From CAWICD01 sp052267165 (lineage in GTDB: Bacteria > Vulcanimicrobiota > Vulcanimicrobiia > Vulcanimicrobiales > Vulcanimicrobiaceae), in contig JBKQHO010000027.1 in the NCBI GenBank assembly GCA_052267165.1, forward strand, positions 35,891-99,890: a stretch of DNA of 64,000 nt, written 5' to 3'. The notes beneath the pieces were generated by a model. It saw nothing but the letters and a program-made list of their open reading frames with translations. It was not told the origin of the DNA and did not search any database. Shown here piece by piece: positions 1-7,333 of this stretch. Every line of letters begins with the position of its first letter. Position 1 is the first letter of the stretch. The position numbers and the translations under genes are program-made.

Positions 1-633
1 CTCGAAATCCATCCGGCGGCACGGCCCAAAACTAGGGCGCTGCGCATCCGGGGCCTTCGTCTGACCGCTCGGCCGGCGCACCGGGCTGCCGCTCACGACG
101 ACCGACGACGCGCGTCCGTTATAGGCGATGGGAAGCTCGAGCCAATTCGGCGGAAGTGCATTCTTCGGATCGCGGAACATCGCGCCAACGTTCGTGGCGT
201 GCTCCTTCGACGAGTAAAAGTCGACATAGCCCGGAATGTCGACCGGCAGGTGCAGCGTCGCCTGCGCCATCGGAACGAGCGCACGCGCTCGCAGAGTCTC
301 GTCGTCGCGCAGCTCGCCGCAAGCGGCGTCAAGCAATTCCCGCAGCCGAGCTCGCGTCGTGGTCCAGGCCGGCCTTCCAAGCGTCAAAAACGCGTTAATG
401 CTGGGCCGGTCGAACACGCGCCGTTCCGCTCGATCCGGCACGAGCAGTCCCGCCTCTTCGAGAGCGGCAAGATCGACGATCCAGTCGCCGATCGCGACGC
501 CGACGCGCCGGGCTCCCGCGGCCTCGGTCGAGAACACGCCGTAGGGAAGATTCTGAACGGGGAAGTGCGACTCAGCGGGGACGTCGACGAACGACCTCGC
601 GCGTTCGGCCATCGGCGCTTCGCCGAGCCTCAT
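1..633 (-). CDS. fahA: Fumarylacetoacetase, N-terminal part (runs off the window)
   Basis: Hydrolyses fumarylacetoacetate to fumarate and acetoacetate, the last step of tyrosine/homogentisate breakdown. The 211 codons visible read as the family's N-terminal domain and the start of the catalytic domain, including YSSKEHATNVG and the DPKNALPPNW segment seen before the active site. The start at 633 overlaps the hmgA stop as ATGA; a second in-frame ATG lies at 612. It is the last visible gene of the hppD-hmgA-fahA operon. The 3' end lies outside the window, so the remaining catalytic residues cannot be checked. Confidence 0.88.
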   Translation of the reverse strand, partial: MRLGEAPMAERARSFVDVPAESHFPVQNLPYGVFSTEAAGARRVGVAIGDWIVDLAALEEAGLLVPDRAERRVFDRPSINAFLTLGRPAWTTTRARLRELLDAACGELRDDETLRARALVPMAQATLHLPVDIPGYVDFYSSKEHATNVGAMFRDPKNALPPNWLELPIAYNGRASSVVVSGSPVRRPSGQTKAPDAQRPSFGPCRRMDFE

Positions 634-1973
634 CTCCCGGGCGGCTTGAAGCGGTTGCGCAGTCCCTGCCAGCACTCGAAGTACTTTGCTTGCAACTGCG
701 CGCTCTCCATCGCGTAGCGCGTCGGCCACGCCGCCCAGCGTGACTCGAACATGAAGGCCATCGTGTCCGAGACATGCTGCGGCTTGCTGGTGTCCTCCGC
801 GCTGGCTCGTTCAAAGGTCTCGGCATCTGGCCCGTGGCCGCTCATGCTGTTGTGCAAGCTCGCACCGCCCGGAACGAAGCCCCCTTCCTTCGCGTCGTAG
901 ACACCGTGGATGAGGCCCATGAACTCGCTCGCGAAGTTGCGGTGAAACCACGGCGGCCGAAAGGTGTCCTCGCCGGCAAGCCAACGCGGCGGGAAGATCA
1001 CGAAGTCGAGGTTGTCGACCCCGGGCGTGTCGCTCGGCGAGCTCAAGACCAGAAAGATCGACGGGTCGGGATGGTCGTAGCTGATCGAGCCCAGCGTATT
1101 GAAACGTCGCAGATCGTACTTGTACGGTGCGCAATTGCCGTGCCAGGCGACGACGTCGAGCGGCGAGTGGTCGAGCTCCGCCGACCAAAGGTTGCCCATG
1201 AATTTGGCCAGCAGCTCGAAGCGGCCTTCGCGCTCCTCGTACCACGCGGTCGGCGTCAAGAAGTCGCGGGCGTTCGCGAGGCCGTTCGCGCCGACCGGTC
1301 CGAGATCCGGTAACCGAAGATGCGCGCCGAAGTTTTCACAGACGTACCCGCGCGCCTCGCCGTCGAGCAGCTCGACGCGGAAGCGCAGCCCGCGCGGAAT
1401 GACGACGATCTCTTGCGGCTCGGCCTCGAGCAGGCCAAGCTCGGTCTCGAAACGGAGTCTACCGTGCTGCGGCACGAACAGCAGCTCACCGTCGGCACTG
1501 TAGAAATAGCGGTCCTGCATCGACCGATTCGCCGCGTAAAGGTGGATGGCGCAGCCGCTCTGCATCGCGGGGTCGCCGCTGCCGGCGAACGTCATCATCC
1601 CTTCGATCAGGTCGGTGGGCTCGCTCGGCATCACCGGCGGGTCCCAGCGCAGCTGATTCGGCGTCGGAGCGGCATCGCATTCGCCTGCGAGCCGGCCCCG
1701 TTCACGCAACGCGAATGGCCGGTGCGCCGCGGCGGGCCGGATGCGGTAAAGCCAAGAGCGGCGGTTGACGGCGCGTGGCGCGGTGAACGCGGTGCCGGAT
1801 AATTGCTCGGTGTACAGCCCCAAGGAGTGACGCTGCGGCGAATTGCGGCCGACGGGCAAGGCACCGGCGATCGCCTCGGTCGCGAACTCGTTGCCGAAGC
1901 CCGATTGATAGGTGAGCGCTGCCGCCGACGTCTGCCGGTCGGGGAGCAGACTTGCCGATATCCCGTTCGTCAT
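630..1973 (-). CDS. hmgA: Homogentisate 1,2-dioxygenase
   Basis: Opens the ring of homogentisate to give maleylacetoacetate; a cytosolic non-haem iron enzyme. The 447-aa length fits the family. The block WFHRNFASEFMGLIHG followed by GGFVPGGASLHNSM and GHGPD matches the region holding the His/Glu/His iron ligands, and YQSGFGNEFATEA near residue 24 is the usual N-terminal signature. It lies 7 bp downstream of hppD and is translationally coupled to fahA (ATGA), so the three are probably one transcript. No maleylacetoacetate isomerase gene is visible; it may lie beyond the left edge. Confidence 0.95.
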   Translation of the reverse strand: MTNGISASLLPDRQTSAAALTYQSGFGNEFATEAIAGALPVGRNSPQRHSLGLYTEQLSGTAFTAPRAVNRRSWLYRIRPAAAHRPFALRERGRLAGECDAAPTPNQLRWDPPVMPSEPTDLIEGMMTFAGSGDPAMQSGCAIHLYAANRSMQDRYFYSADGELLFVPQHGRLRFETELGLLEAEPQEIVVIPRGLRFRVELLDGEARGYVCENFGAHLRLPDLGPVGANGLANARDFLTPTAWYEEREGRFELLAKFMGNLWSAELDHSPLDVVAWHGNCAPYKYDLRRFNTLGSISYDHPDPSIFLVLSSPSDTPGVDNLDFVIFPPRWLAGEDTFRPPWFHRNFASEFMGLIHGVYDAKEGGFVPGGASLHNSMSGHGPDAETFERASAEDTSKPQHVSDTMAFMFESRWAAWPTRYAMESAQLQAKYFECWQGLRNRFKPPGR

Positions 1974-1980
1974 CGCGGCC

Positions 1981-3099
1981 TCACGCTTTCCGAGGTAGCT
2001 CGAGGACGCCGCGCCGGATCTGGTCTTCTTCGATCGACTCGAACAACGCCCGGAAGTTGCCTTCCCCGAAGCCCTCGTCGCCCTTGCGCTGGATGAACTC
2101 GAAGAAGATCGGCCCCAACACCGTGCCCGAGAAAATCTGCAGGAGCACGCGCGTTTCCGCGCCGCCGACGGCGCCCTCGCCGTCGAGCAGGATGCCCCGC
2201 TCGGCCAGCCGCTCGAGCGGCTCGCCGTGCTGCGGAACGCGCCCGTCGATCTTCTCGTAATAGACGCGCGGCGGCGCCGGCATGAACGGCAGCCCGGCGG
2301 CCGCCAGCAGGTCGACGCTCTGGTAGAGGTCGCGGCAGCCGCAGGCGACGTGCTGGATACCCTCGCCCTTGTACTCGCGCAGGTATTCCTCGATCTGGCT
2401 GCGCTCGTCGGCCGACTCGTTGATCGGAATGCGAATCTTGCCGCACGGGCTCGTCATCGCTCTCGAATACAGGCCCGTCAACTTGCCCTCGATGTCGAAA
2501 TACCGAATCTGGCGGAAGCCGAAGAGCCGCTCGTAGAATCCGGACCAAACGTCCATGTTGCCGCGTTTGACGTTGTGCGTCAGGTGGTCGATATAGGAGA
2601 GGCCGGCACCCAACGGCTGGTCCTCGCGCGTCGTCAACCACTCGAAGTCCGCGTCGTACGCCGACTGCCCGTCGCGATAGCGATCCACGAAATAAATCAA
2701 CGAGCCGCCGATGCCCCGGATGGCCGGCACGCTCAGCGCCTTCTCTCGGTCGCTCAGGTTCGCAGGCTCGGCGCCCGCCGCAAGCGCGTGCTCGAGTGCG
2801 TGCTCGGCGTCGACGACGCGCCAGGCCATCGACGAGGCGCACGGACCGTGCTCGCTCGCAAAGCGGACCGCGTGAGAGCCAGGCTCGCTGTTGGCGAGGA
2901 AATGCACGTTACCTTGGCGCCAGAGCGCGACGGCCTTGGTCTTGTGCTTGGCGACCAGACGAAAACCCATCGTCCGAAAGAGCGACTCGAGCGCATGCGG
3001 ATCCGGATGCGCGAACTCGACGAATTCGAAGCCGTCCGTCCCGGCGGGGTTCGTCGCGGAGATCGTTGCAGGGGGCGCATCGTGCGGATAAGGACCCAT
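1981..3099 (-). CDS. hppD: 4-Hydroxyphenylpyruvate dioxygenase
   Basis: Converts 4-hydroxyphenylpyruvate to homogentisate using O2 and Fe(II). The 372-aa protein has two vicinal-oxygen-chelate domains. The iron ligands are recognisable in IDHLTHNV (about residue 170), IQHVACGC (about 250) and FFEFIQRKG (about 335). It lies between the CoA-transferase gene upstream and hmgA downstream on the same strand, so it heads the homogentisate steps. Homogentisate could in principle also feed plastoquinone or tocopherol synthesis in a phototroph, but the adjacent ring-cleavage genes argue for catabolism. Confidence 0.95.
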   Translation of the reverse strand: MGPYPHDAPPATISATNPAGTDGFEFVEFAHPDPHALESLFRTMGFRLVAKHKTKAVALWRQGNVHFLANSEPGSHAVRFASEHGPCASSMAWRVVDAEHALEHALAAGAEPANLSDREKALSVPAIRGIGGSLIYFVDRYRDGQSAYDADFEWLTTREDQPLGAGLSYIDHLTHNVKRGNMDVWSGFYERLFGFRQIRYFDIEGKLTGLYSRAMTSPCGKIRIPINESADERSQIEEYLREYKGEGIQHVACGCRDLYQSVDLLAAAGLPFMPAPPRVYYEKIDGRVPQHGEPLERLAERGILLDGEGAVGGAETRVLLQIFSGTVLGPIFFEFIQRKGDEGFGEGNFRALFESIEEDQIRRGVLELPRKA

Positions 3100-3153
3100 C
3101 CAAGTGAACTCCTATGGGAAGGCTCTGTAGCAAGTCATTCGAGCACGCCGCGC

Positions 3154-4365
3154 CTACCATGCCGCTTCCTTTTCACGCGGGGCGCCGCCGCGCGCGGCGG
3201 AAACGTGAGCGGCGGCACCGATCTCTTCGAGAACCGCTGCCTGGTCGCGGCCGATCCGGCCGGCCGCCCGTTCCAAACGCGACGGGTGTTCGCTCAAGCG
3301 CGGGACGGTGCCATAGGTTGCGACCGGCGTCCCGTCGTCGTCGGGGACGCTCGTAAGCGCGCCGCGCGCTTGAAATTGCGGATCGGCCGCGATCGCCGTG
3401 ATCGACATGACCGGCCCAGCCGGCACGCCGGCTTCGGCGAGCGCGGCGTTCGCCGTTTGCAGGTCGAGCGTTCGCGTCCACTGGGCGATGACGGCGTCGA
3501 GCTCCGCGGCGTTGGCCGCCCGCGCTTGGTTCGTCGCAAAACGAGGATCGTCAGCGAGTTCGGGCTTCCCGATCAAGGCGGCGAGGCGGCGAAAGATGCT
3601 CTGGCTATTTCCGCCGATCGCGAGCCACTCGCCGTCCCGCGTTGGGTAGACGCTGTTGGGAGCAGCCCGCAGATACCGGTTCCCGGTGCGCCGGTTGACT
3701 TTGCCGCAATGGACGTACTCCGGCAGCGTCGCTTCCATCAGGCTGAACGTGCTCTCGATGAGCGACACGTCGACGGTGTCGCCCCGGCCGTCGCGCGAAC
3801 GCGCGTGCAACGCGGCGAGCGCGCCGATGACCGCGTAGAGCCCGGCGAGCTCGTCGCCGATGCTGATCCCGACCCGCATCGGCGGTCCGTCGGGATCGCC
3901 CGTGATGTAGCGCAGGCCGCCCATCGCCTCGGCGATGTTGCCGTAGCCGGGGCGCGTTGCGTACGGCCCCGTCTGTCCGTAGCCGCTGATCGAAACGTAG
4001 ATGAGCTCGGGCTTTTGGGCGCGCAGCGACTGCGGCCCCAGGCCGCGTTCCTCGAGCCAGCCGGGACGAAAGTTCTCCAGCACAATATCGCACGAGAGCG
4101 CAAGCTGCCGCACGACGGCGACGTCCTCGGGTTTGCGCAGATCGAAGGTGACGAGCCGCTTGTTGCGATTAGCCGACTTGAACCACCACGACGTCCCGTC
4201 GGGCGCGAGCTCGCCCCAGGTGCGCAGCTGATCGCCCTCCGGCTGCTCGACCTTGATGACTTCGGCCCCCAAGTCGGCGAGGTGCCGCCCTGCGGACGGC
4301 CCGGCGATCGTGCTGCCGAGCTCGAGGACGCGAACGCCTTCCAAGGACGCATGGCCAGCTTGCAT
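3154..4365 (-). CDS. CaiB/BaiF family CoA-transferase (family III)
   Basis: Family III CoA-transferases move CoA between acyl groups through an aspartyl-CoA intermediate. The 403-aa protein has the N-terminal Rossmann-like motif VRVLELGSTIAGP, LADLGAEVIKVEQPEGD, the conserved NRNKRLVTFDLRK block and the ENFRPG motif. The catalytic Asp is probably in the LADLGAEV...EQPEGD or GDELAGLYA segments, which I cannot settle by eye. It lies 54 bp upstream of hppD on the same strand and is followed upstream by a marR gene, suggesting an aromatic-acid or acyl-CoA substrate. The substrate cannot be named from sequence. Confidence 0.88.
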   Translation of the reverse strand: MQAGHASLEGVRVLELGSTIAGPSAGRHLADLGAEVIKVEQPEGDQLRTWGELAPDGTSWWFKSANRNKRLVTFDLRKPEDVAVVRQLALSCDIVLENFRPGWLEERGLGPQSLRAQKPELIYVSISGYGQTGPYATRPGYGNIAEAMGGLRYITGDPDGPPMRVGISIGDELAGLYAVIGALAALHARSRDGRGDTVDVSLIESTFSLMEATLPEYVHCGKVNRRTGNRYLRAAPNSVYPTRDGEWLAIGGNSQSIFRRLAALIGKPELADDPRFATNQARAANAAELDAVIAQWTRTLDLQTANAALAEAGVPAGPVMSITAIAADPQFQARGALTSVPDDDGTPVATYGTVPRLSEHPSRLERAAGRIGRDQAAVLEEIGAAAHVSAARGGAPREKEAAW

Positions 4366-4380
4366 GTCGCTCGGCCTCCA

Positions 4381-4404
4381 TTAGTTTCAGATGCAACTAG
4401 TTTA
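4381..4404. promoter_or_regulatory. Candidate MarR operator upstream of the CoA-transferase gene
   Basis: The sequence TTAGTTTCAGATGCAACTAG holds an imperfect inverted repeat (TAGTT...AACTA), 15 bp upstream of the CoA-transferase start. A related string, TTGCAACTAAAT, lies upstream of marR at 5001-5012. MarR proteins typically bind such short palindromes, so both are plausible targets of the adjacent regulator; this is inferred from position and sequence only. Confidence 0.4.
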
Positions 4405-4459
4405 TTCTGCCAAACCATAGACCTTAACGAAGCGGGCGTCAAGTGCGGCCGAGCTCGCC

Positions 4460-4963
4460 TCACTCGATCTCTTTCAGCAGGCGACCGGCTTGCAGCGCGA
4501 TGCGCTCCAGCGTGCGGGTCAGATGCTCGACGTCGGCAGCGGGCAGCTGAGCGAAAATCGCCCGTTCCATTTCGAGGGCAAGCGGTACGATCTTCTCGTA
4601 CATCGCCCGCCCGGCCGGGGTGAGCGCCAGCAACGTGCTGCGCTGATCCAGGGGATTGACTTCGCGACGTACGATCCTGCGGTGCGAGAGGTTCGAGACC
4701 GCTCGGCTGACCTTTACCTTGTCCATCGCCGTGCGCTCGACGAGATTGGTCGCGCTGAGGCTGGCCGAGCGGCCGAGGTGGGCGATGACCCGCCATTCGG
4801 GAACGGAGAGTTCAAAGCGGTCGGCATAGGCCTTCGCGATCAGACGGCTTACTTGCTCGGTCACCATCGAAAGGCGGTACGGCAGGAAGCGAGCGAGCTC
4901 AAAGTTCTCGAGGCCGGATTGCGCGGAAACTGGCGGACGCTCGGCGACCGGTTTGGCCTTCAT
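4460..4963 (-). CDS. MarR family transcriptional regulator
   Basis: A 167-aa winged-helix regulator. The reading LPYRLSMVTEQVSRLIAKAY leads into the dimerisation helix, LSVPEWRVIAHLG starts the DNA-binding domain, and the wing follows MDKVKVSRAVSNLSHRRIVRR and DQRSTLLALTPAGRAMYEK, all typical of MarR. The gene is 94 bp upstream of the CoA-transferase/hppD/hmgA/fahA run on the same strand, so it probably controls aromatic breakdown and itself. The N-terminal 20 residues are variable; the start at 4963 is the first reasonable ATG. Confidence 0.92.
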   Translation of the reverse strand: MKAKPVAERPPVSAQSGLENFELARFLPYRLSMVTEQVSRLIAKAYADRFELSVPEWRVIAHLGRSASLSATNLVERTAMDKVKVSRAVSNLSHRRIVRREVNPLDQRSTLLALTPAGRAMYEKIVPLALEMERAIFAQLPAADVEHLTRTLERIALQAGRLLKEIE

Positions 4964-4998
4964 CGCTCATGAGTATACCGCGCACGCTATCTCGGCCC

Positions 4999-5012
4999 AT
5001 TTGCAACTAAAT
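4999..5012. promoter_or_regulatory. Candidate MarR operator upstream of marR
   Basis: ATTTGCAACTAAAT shares TGCAACTA with the palindrome upstream of the CoA-transferase gene. It lies in the divergent intergenic space between marR and the PLP-enzyme gene, where a self-regulating MarR would bind. Supported by sequence similarity and position only. Confidence 0.3.
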
Positions 5013-5127
5013 CCGGACGCCTCGAATGCGCCGGCCCGCGGGTTCGCGCCCTCCTCGGGCGATCGGGATGCCTTTGCCGGGCAGGGTTAGGGCGAGGGCC
5101 ATGTCGCTCGGGCGCGAAGCCGCGCCC

Positions 5128-6288
5128 ATGAGGTTCAGCACGCGCGCAATTCACGTGGGGCAGGAAGCCGACAAGGCGACCGGCGCGACCATCGTGCCGA
5201 TCTATCAGACCTCCACCTTCACGCAGACGGCCGTCGGCGAGAACAGGGGCTACCTCTACAGCCGGGCCGCGAACCCGACGCGCACGGCGCTCGAAGCGCA
5301 GCTGGCCTCGCTCGAGGGCGGAGCGCATTGCAGCGCGTTCGCGAGCGGGATGGCGGCGATCGCAGCCGTCTGCAACGGCTTGCTGAATCCGGGCGACCAT
5401 CTGCTGCTGTGCGACGACCTCTACGGGGGCAGCTACCGCTTCTTCTCGCGCATCCTAGCGCGCGCCGGCTATGCCTTCAGCTTCGCCGACTTCACGGATC
5501 TCGACGCAGTTCGCGCCGCGCTGCAGCCGCGCACCAAGATCGTTTGGCTCGAGACGCCGACCAATCCGTTGCTGCGCATCGTCGACGTCGCGGCGCTCGC
5601 CGAACTGCGGCCGCCCGGGGCGGTGCTCGTCACCGACAACACGTTCGCATCGCCGTATCTTCAGAATCCGCTGGAGCTCGGGTCCGACGTCGTCGTTCAC
5701 TCCACCACCAAGTATATCGGCGGGCACAGCGACGTGCTCGGCGGGGCGGCCGTCAGCAACGATCCCGAGCTTGCCGAGAGCATCAAGTTCCAGCAGTATG
5801 CCGTGGGCGCCGTGCCCGGCCCGCTCGACGCCTGGCTGATCATGCGCGGCGCGAAGACGCTGGCGGTTCGAATGCGCGAGCAGCAGCGCAGCGCGCAGGC
5901 GATCGCGGAGTTTCTCGCCGCCTCCGGCGAGGTCGAGGCAGTCAACTACCCGGGGCTCCCATCGCACCCGCAACACGCGCTCGCGCAGCGTCAGATGCGC
6001 GGCTTCGGCGGCATGCTCTCCTTTCGGCTGAGCGGCCCGGAGACGCGCGCGCTCGCGTTCGCCAAGAGCACGCGGCTCTTCAGCCTCGGCGTAAGCCTGG
6101 GCGGGATCGAGTCGCTGATCGAGCATCCCGCGCGGCAAACGCACGCCTCGATGCCGCCCGAAGAGCAAGCGCGGCGCGGCATAGCCGGCAACCTGCTGCG
6201 CCTCTCGGTCGGCCTCGAAGATTCCGGCGACTTGATCGACGACCTGCGAGCAGCCGTAGCGGCGAGCAGGCTCGCGCCGCGCGGCTAA
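5128..6288 (+). CDS. Cystathionine gamma-synthase/lyase family PLP enzyme
   Basis: A fold-type I PLP enzyme of trans-sulfuration (386 aa). MRFSTRAIHVGQEAD is the typical start of this family, so the ATG at 5128 was chosen over upstream ones. YSRAANPTRTALE, the ASGMAAIAAV segment, VTDNTFASPYLQNPLELG and the PLP-lysine motif HSTTKYIGGHSDVLGG are all present, as is the C-terminal SLGGIESLIEHPA. The family covers cystathionine gamma-synthase, gamma-lyase and beta-lyase; sequence by eye does not separate them. It is divergent from marR and is followed 2 bp later by an unrelated permease gene. Confidence 0.92.
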   Translation: MRFSTRAIHVGQEADKATGATIVPIYQTSTFTQTAVGENRGYLYSRAANPTRTALEAQLASLEGGAHCSAFASGMAAIAAVCNGLLNPGDHLLLCDDLYGGSYRFFSRILARAGYAFSFADFTDLDAVRAALQPRTKIVWLETPTNPLLRIVDVAALAELRPPGAVLVTDNTFASPYLQNPLELGSDVVVHSTTKYIGGHSDVLGGAAVSNDPELAESIKFQQYAVGAVPGPLDAWLIMRGAKTLAVRMREQQRSAQAIAEFLAASGEVEAVNYPGLPSHPQHALAQRQMRGFGGMLSFRLSGPETRALAFAKSTRLFSLGVSLGGIESLIEHPARQTHASMPPEEQARRGIAGNLLRLSVGLEDSGDLIDDLRAAVAASRLAPRG

Positions 6289-6290
6289 CG

Positions 6291-7103
6291 ATGAATCGCG
6301 CGTCGGTTCTGCTGGGCGTGTACGCGCAGTACTGGCGGATCAACCTGCTGACGATCATCGAGTACCGCGCGAACTTCTTCATGTGGTTCGGGTTCACGAT
6401 CGTCTATCACGCGACCGCGCTGATCGCGCTGTGGGTGACCCTCAATCAGTTCCCGTCCATGAACGGCTGGGATTTCAAGCAGATGGCCTTCCTCTACGGC
6501 CTCTGGATGCTGGGGCACGCCCTGCACAACACCGTCTTCTTCACGGTCGGCGACGTGCCCAACATGATCCGCGAGGGCCGTTTCGACCGCTTTCTGGTCC
6601 GCCCGCTCGACCCGCTCTTCCAAGCCATGACGACGCCGCAGCAGATCTGGCCCGACGAGCTGATCCTGGCGATCGGCTTCTTCATCATCGCCACGCACTT
6701 CGTGGGCGTCCGCGTCGATCTTGCGTTCGTCGCGTACGTGCCGCTGGTCGCGACCGGGGGCGCGCTGATCGACTTCGGCATTCAGTTGGCGATCGCGACC
6801 GCGTCCTTCTGGGTGATCCGCATCGACACGCTGCGCTGGGTCGTCATGTCGCTCGAACAGGACTTCACCCGTTATCCGATCAGCATCTACTCGCGCGCGG
6901 TCCGCTTCTTCCTCGCCTTCGTCTTTCCGTTTGCGTTCATGAACTATTTCCCGGCGACGTATCTCTTGCACAAGACGGAAGGCGCGCTCTCGCTGGCGCC
7001 GCAGGTCGGCCTGCTGACGCCGCTGGTCGGGCTGATCTGCTTCGCCGTGGCGTACGCTTTTTGGCGAGCCGGGCTCAACCATTACCAAGGCACGGGCAGC
7101 TAA
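6291..7103 (+). CDS. ABC-2 type transport permease
   Basis: An integral membrane protein of 270 aa with about six hydrophobic segments and the MIREGRFDRFLVRPLDPLFQ stretch typical of the ABC-2 permease family often annotated as DUF990/ABC-2. Such permeases normally pair with a second permease and an ATPase (daunorubicin-export type), but no ATPase gene is adjacent here; the partners must be elsewhere. The ATG at 6291 lies 2 bp after the preceding stop. The substrate is unknown. Confidence 0.85.
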   Translation: MNRASVLLGVYAQYWRINLLTIIEYRANFFMWFGFTIVYHATALIALWVTLNQFPSMNGWDFKQMAFLYGLWMLGHALHNTVFFTVGDVPNMIREGRFDRFLVRPLDPLFQAMTTPQQIWPDELILAIGFFIIATHFVGVRVDLAFVAYVPLVATGGALIDFGIQLAIATASFWVIRIDTLRWVVMSLEQDFTRYPISIYSRAVRFFLAFVFPFAFMNYFPATYLLHKTEGALSLAPQVGLLTPLVGLICFAVAYAFWRAGLNHYQGTGS

Positions 7104-7171
7104 AAGCCGCAGGCTCGCAACCCCGCGTCAACGAAGCGGCAACGCCGAAGAGGTACGCTCGCGTGAGTGAT

Positions 7172-7294
7172 ATGGCCGTCGAACTCAAACAACGCCCCTT
7201 TACCGTCAAAGAATACCACCAGCTGGCGAAAGCGGGAATCCTCGAAGAGTGCGAGCGCGTCGAACTGCTCGACGGCCTGCTCGTCGAGATGAGA
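7172..7294 (+). pseudogene. Truncated Uma2-family (PD-(D/E)XK) endonuclease fragment
   Basis: About 40 codons read RPFTVKEYHQLAKAGIL...ERVELLDGLLVEM, the N-terminal signature of Uma2/DUF820 proteins. The homology stops at about 7294, where the sequence enters the tail of the oppositely oriented S9 peptidase gene. The nuclease core is absent, so this is a remnant. A GTG nine bases upstream (7163) is an alternative start. Confidence 0.7.
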
Positions 7295-7333
7295 TCTCGA
7301 ATTGCTCGCCGATCCGTTTCTCTTACCGCAGGG

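Noticed and set aside
2227..4623. 798-codon open frame on the plus strand
   Set aside because: It lies antisense to hppD and the CoA-transferase gene; Arg-rich and without any recognisable family. It is a GC-driven shadow.
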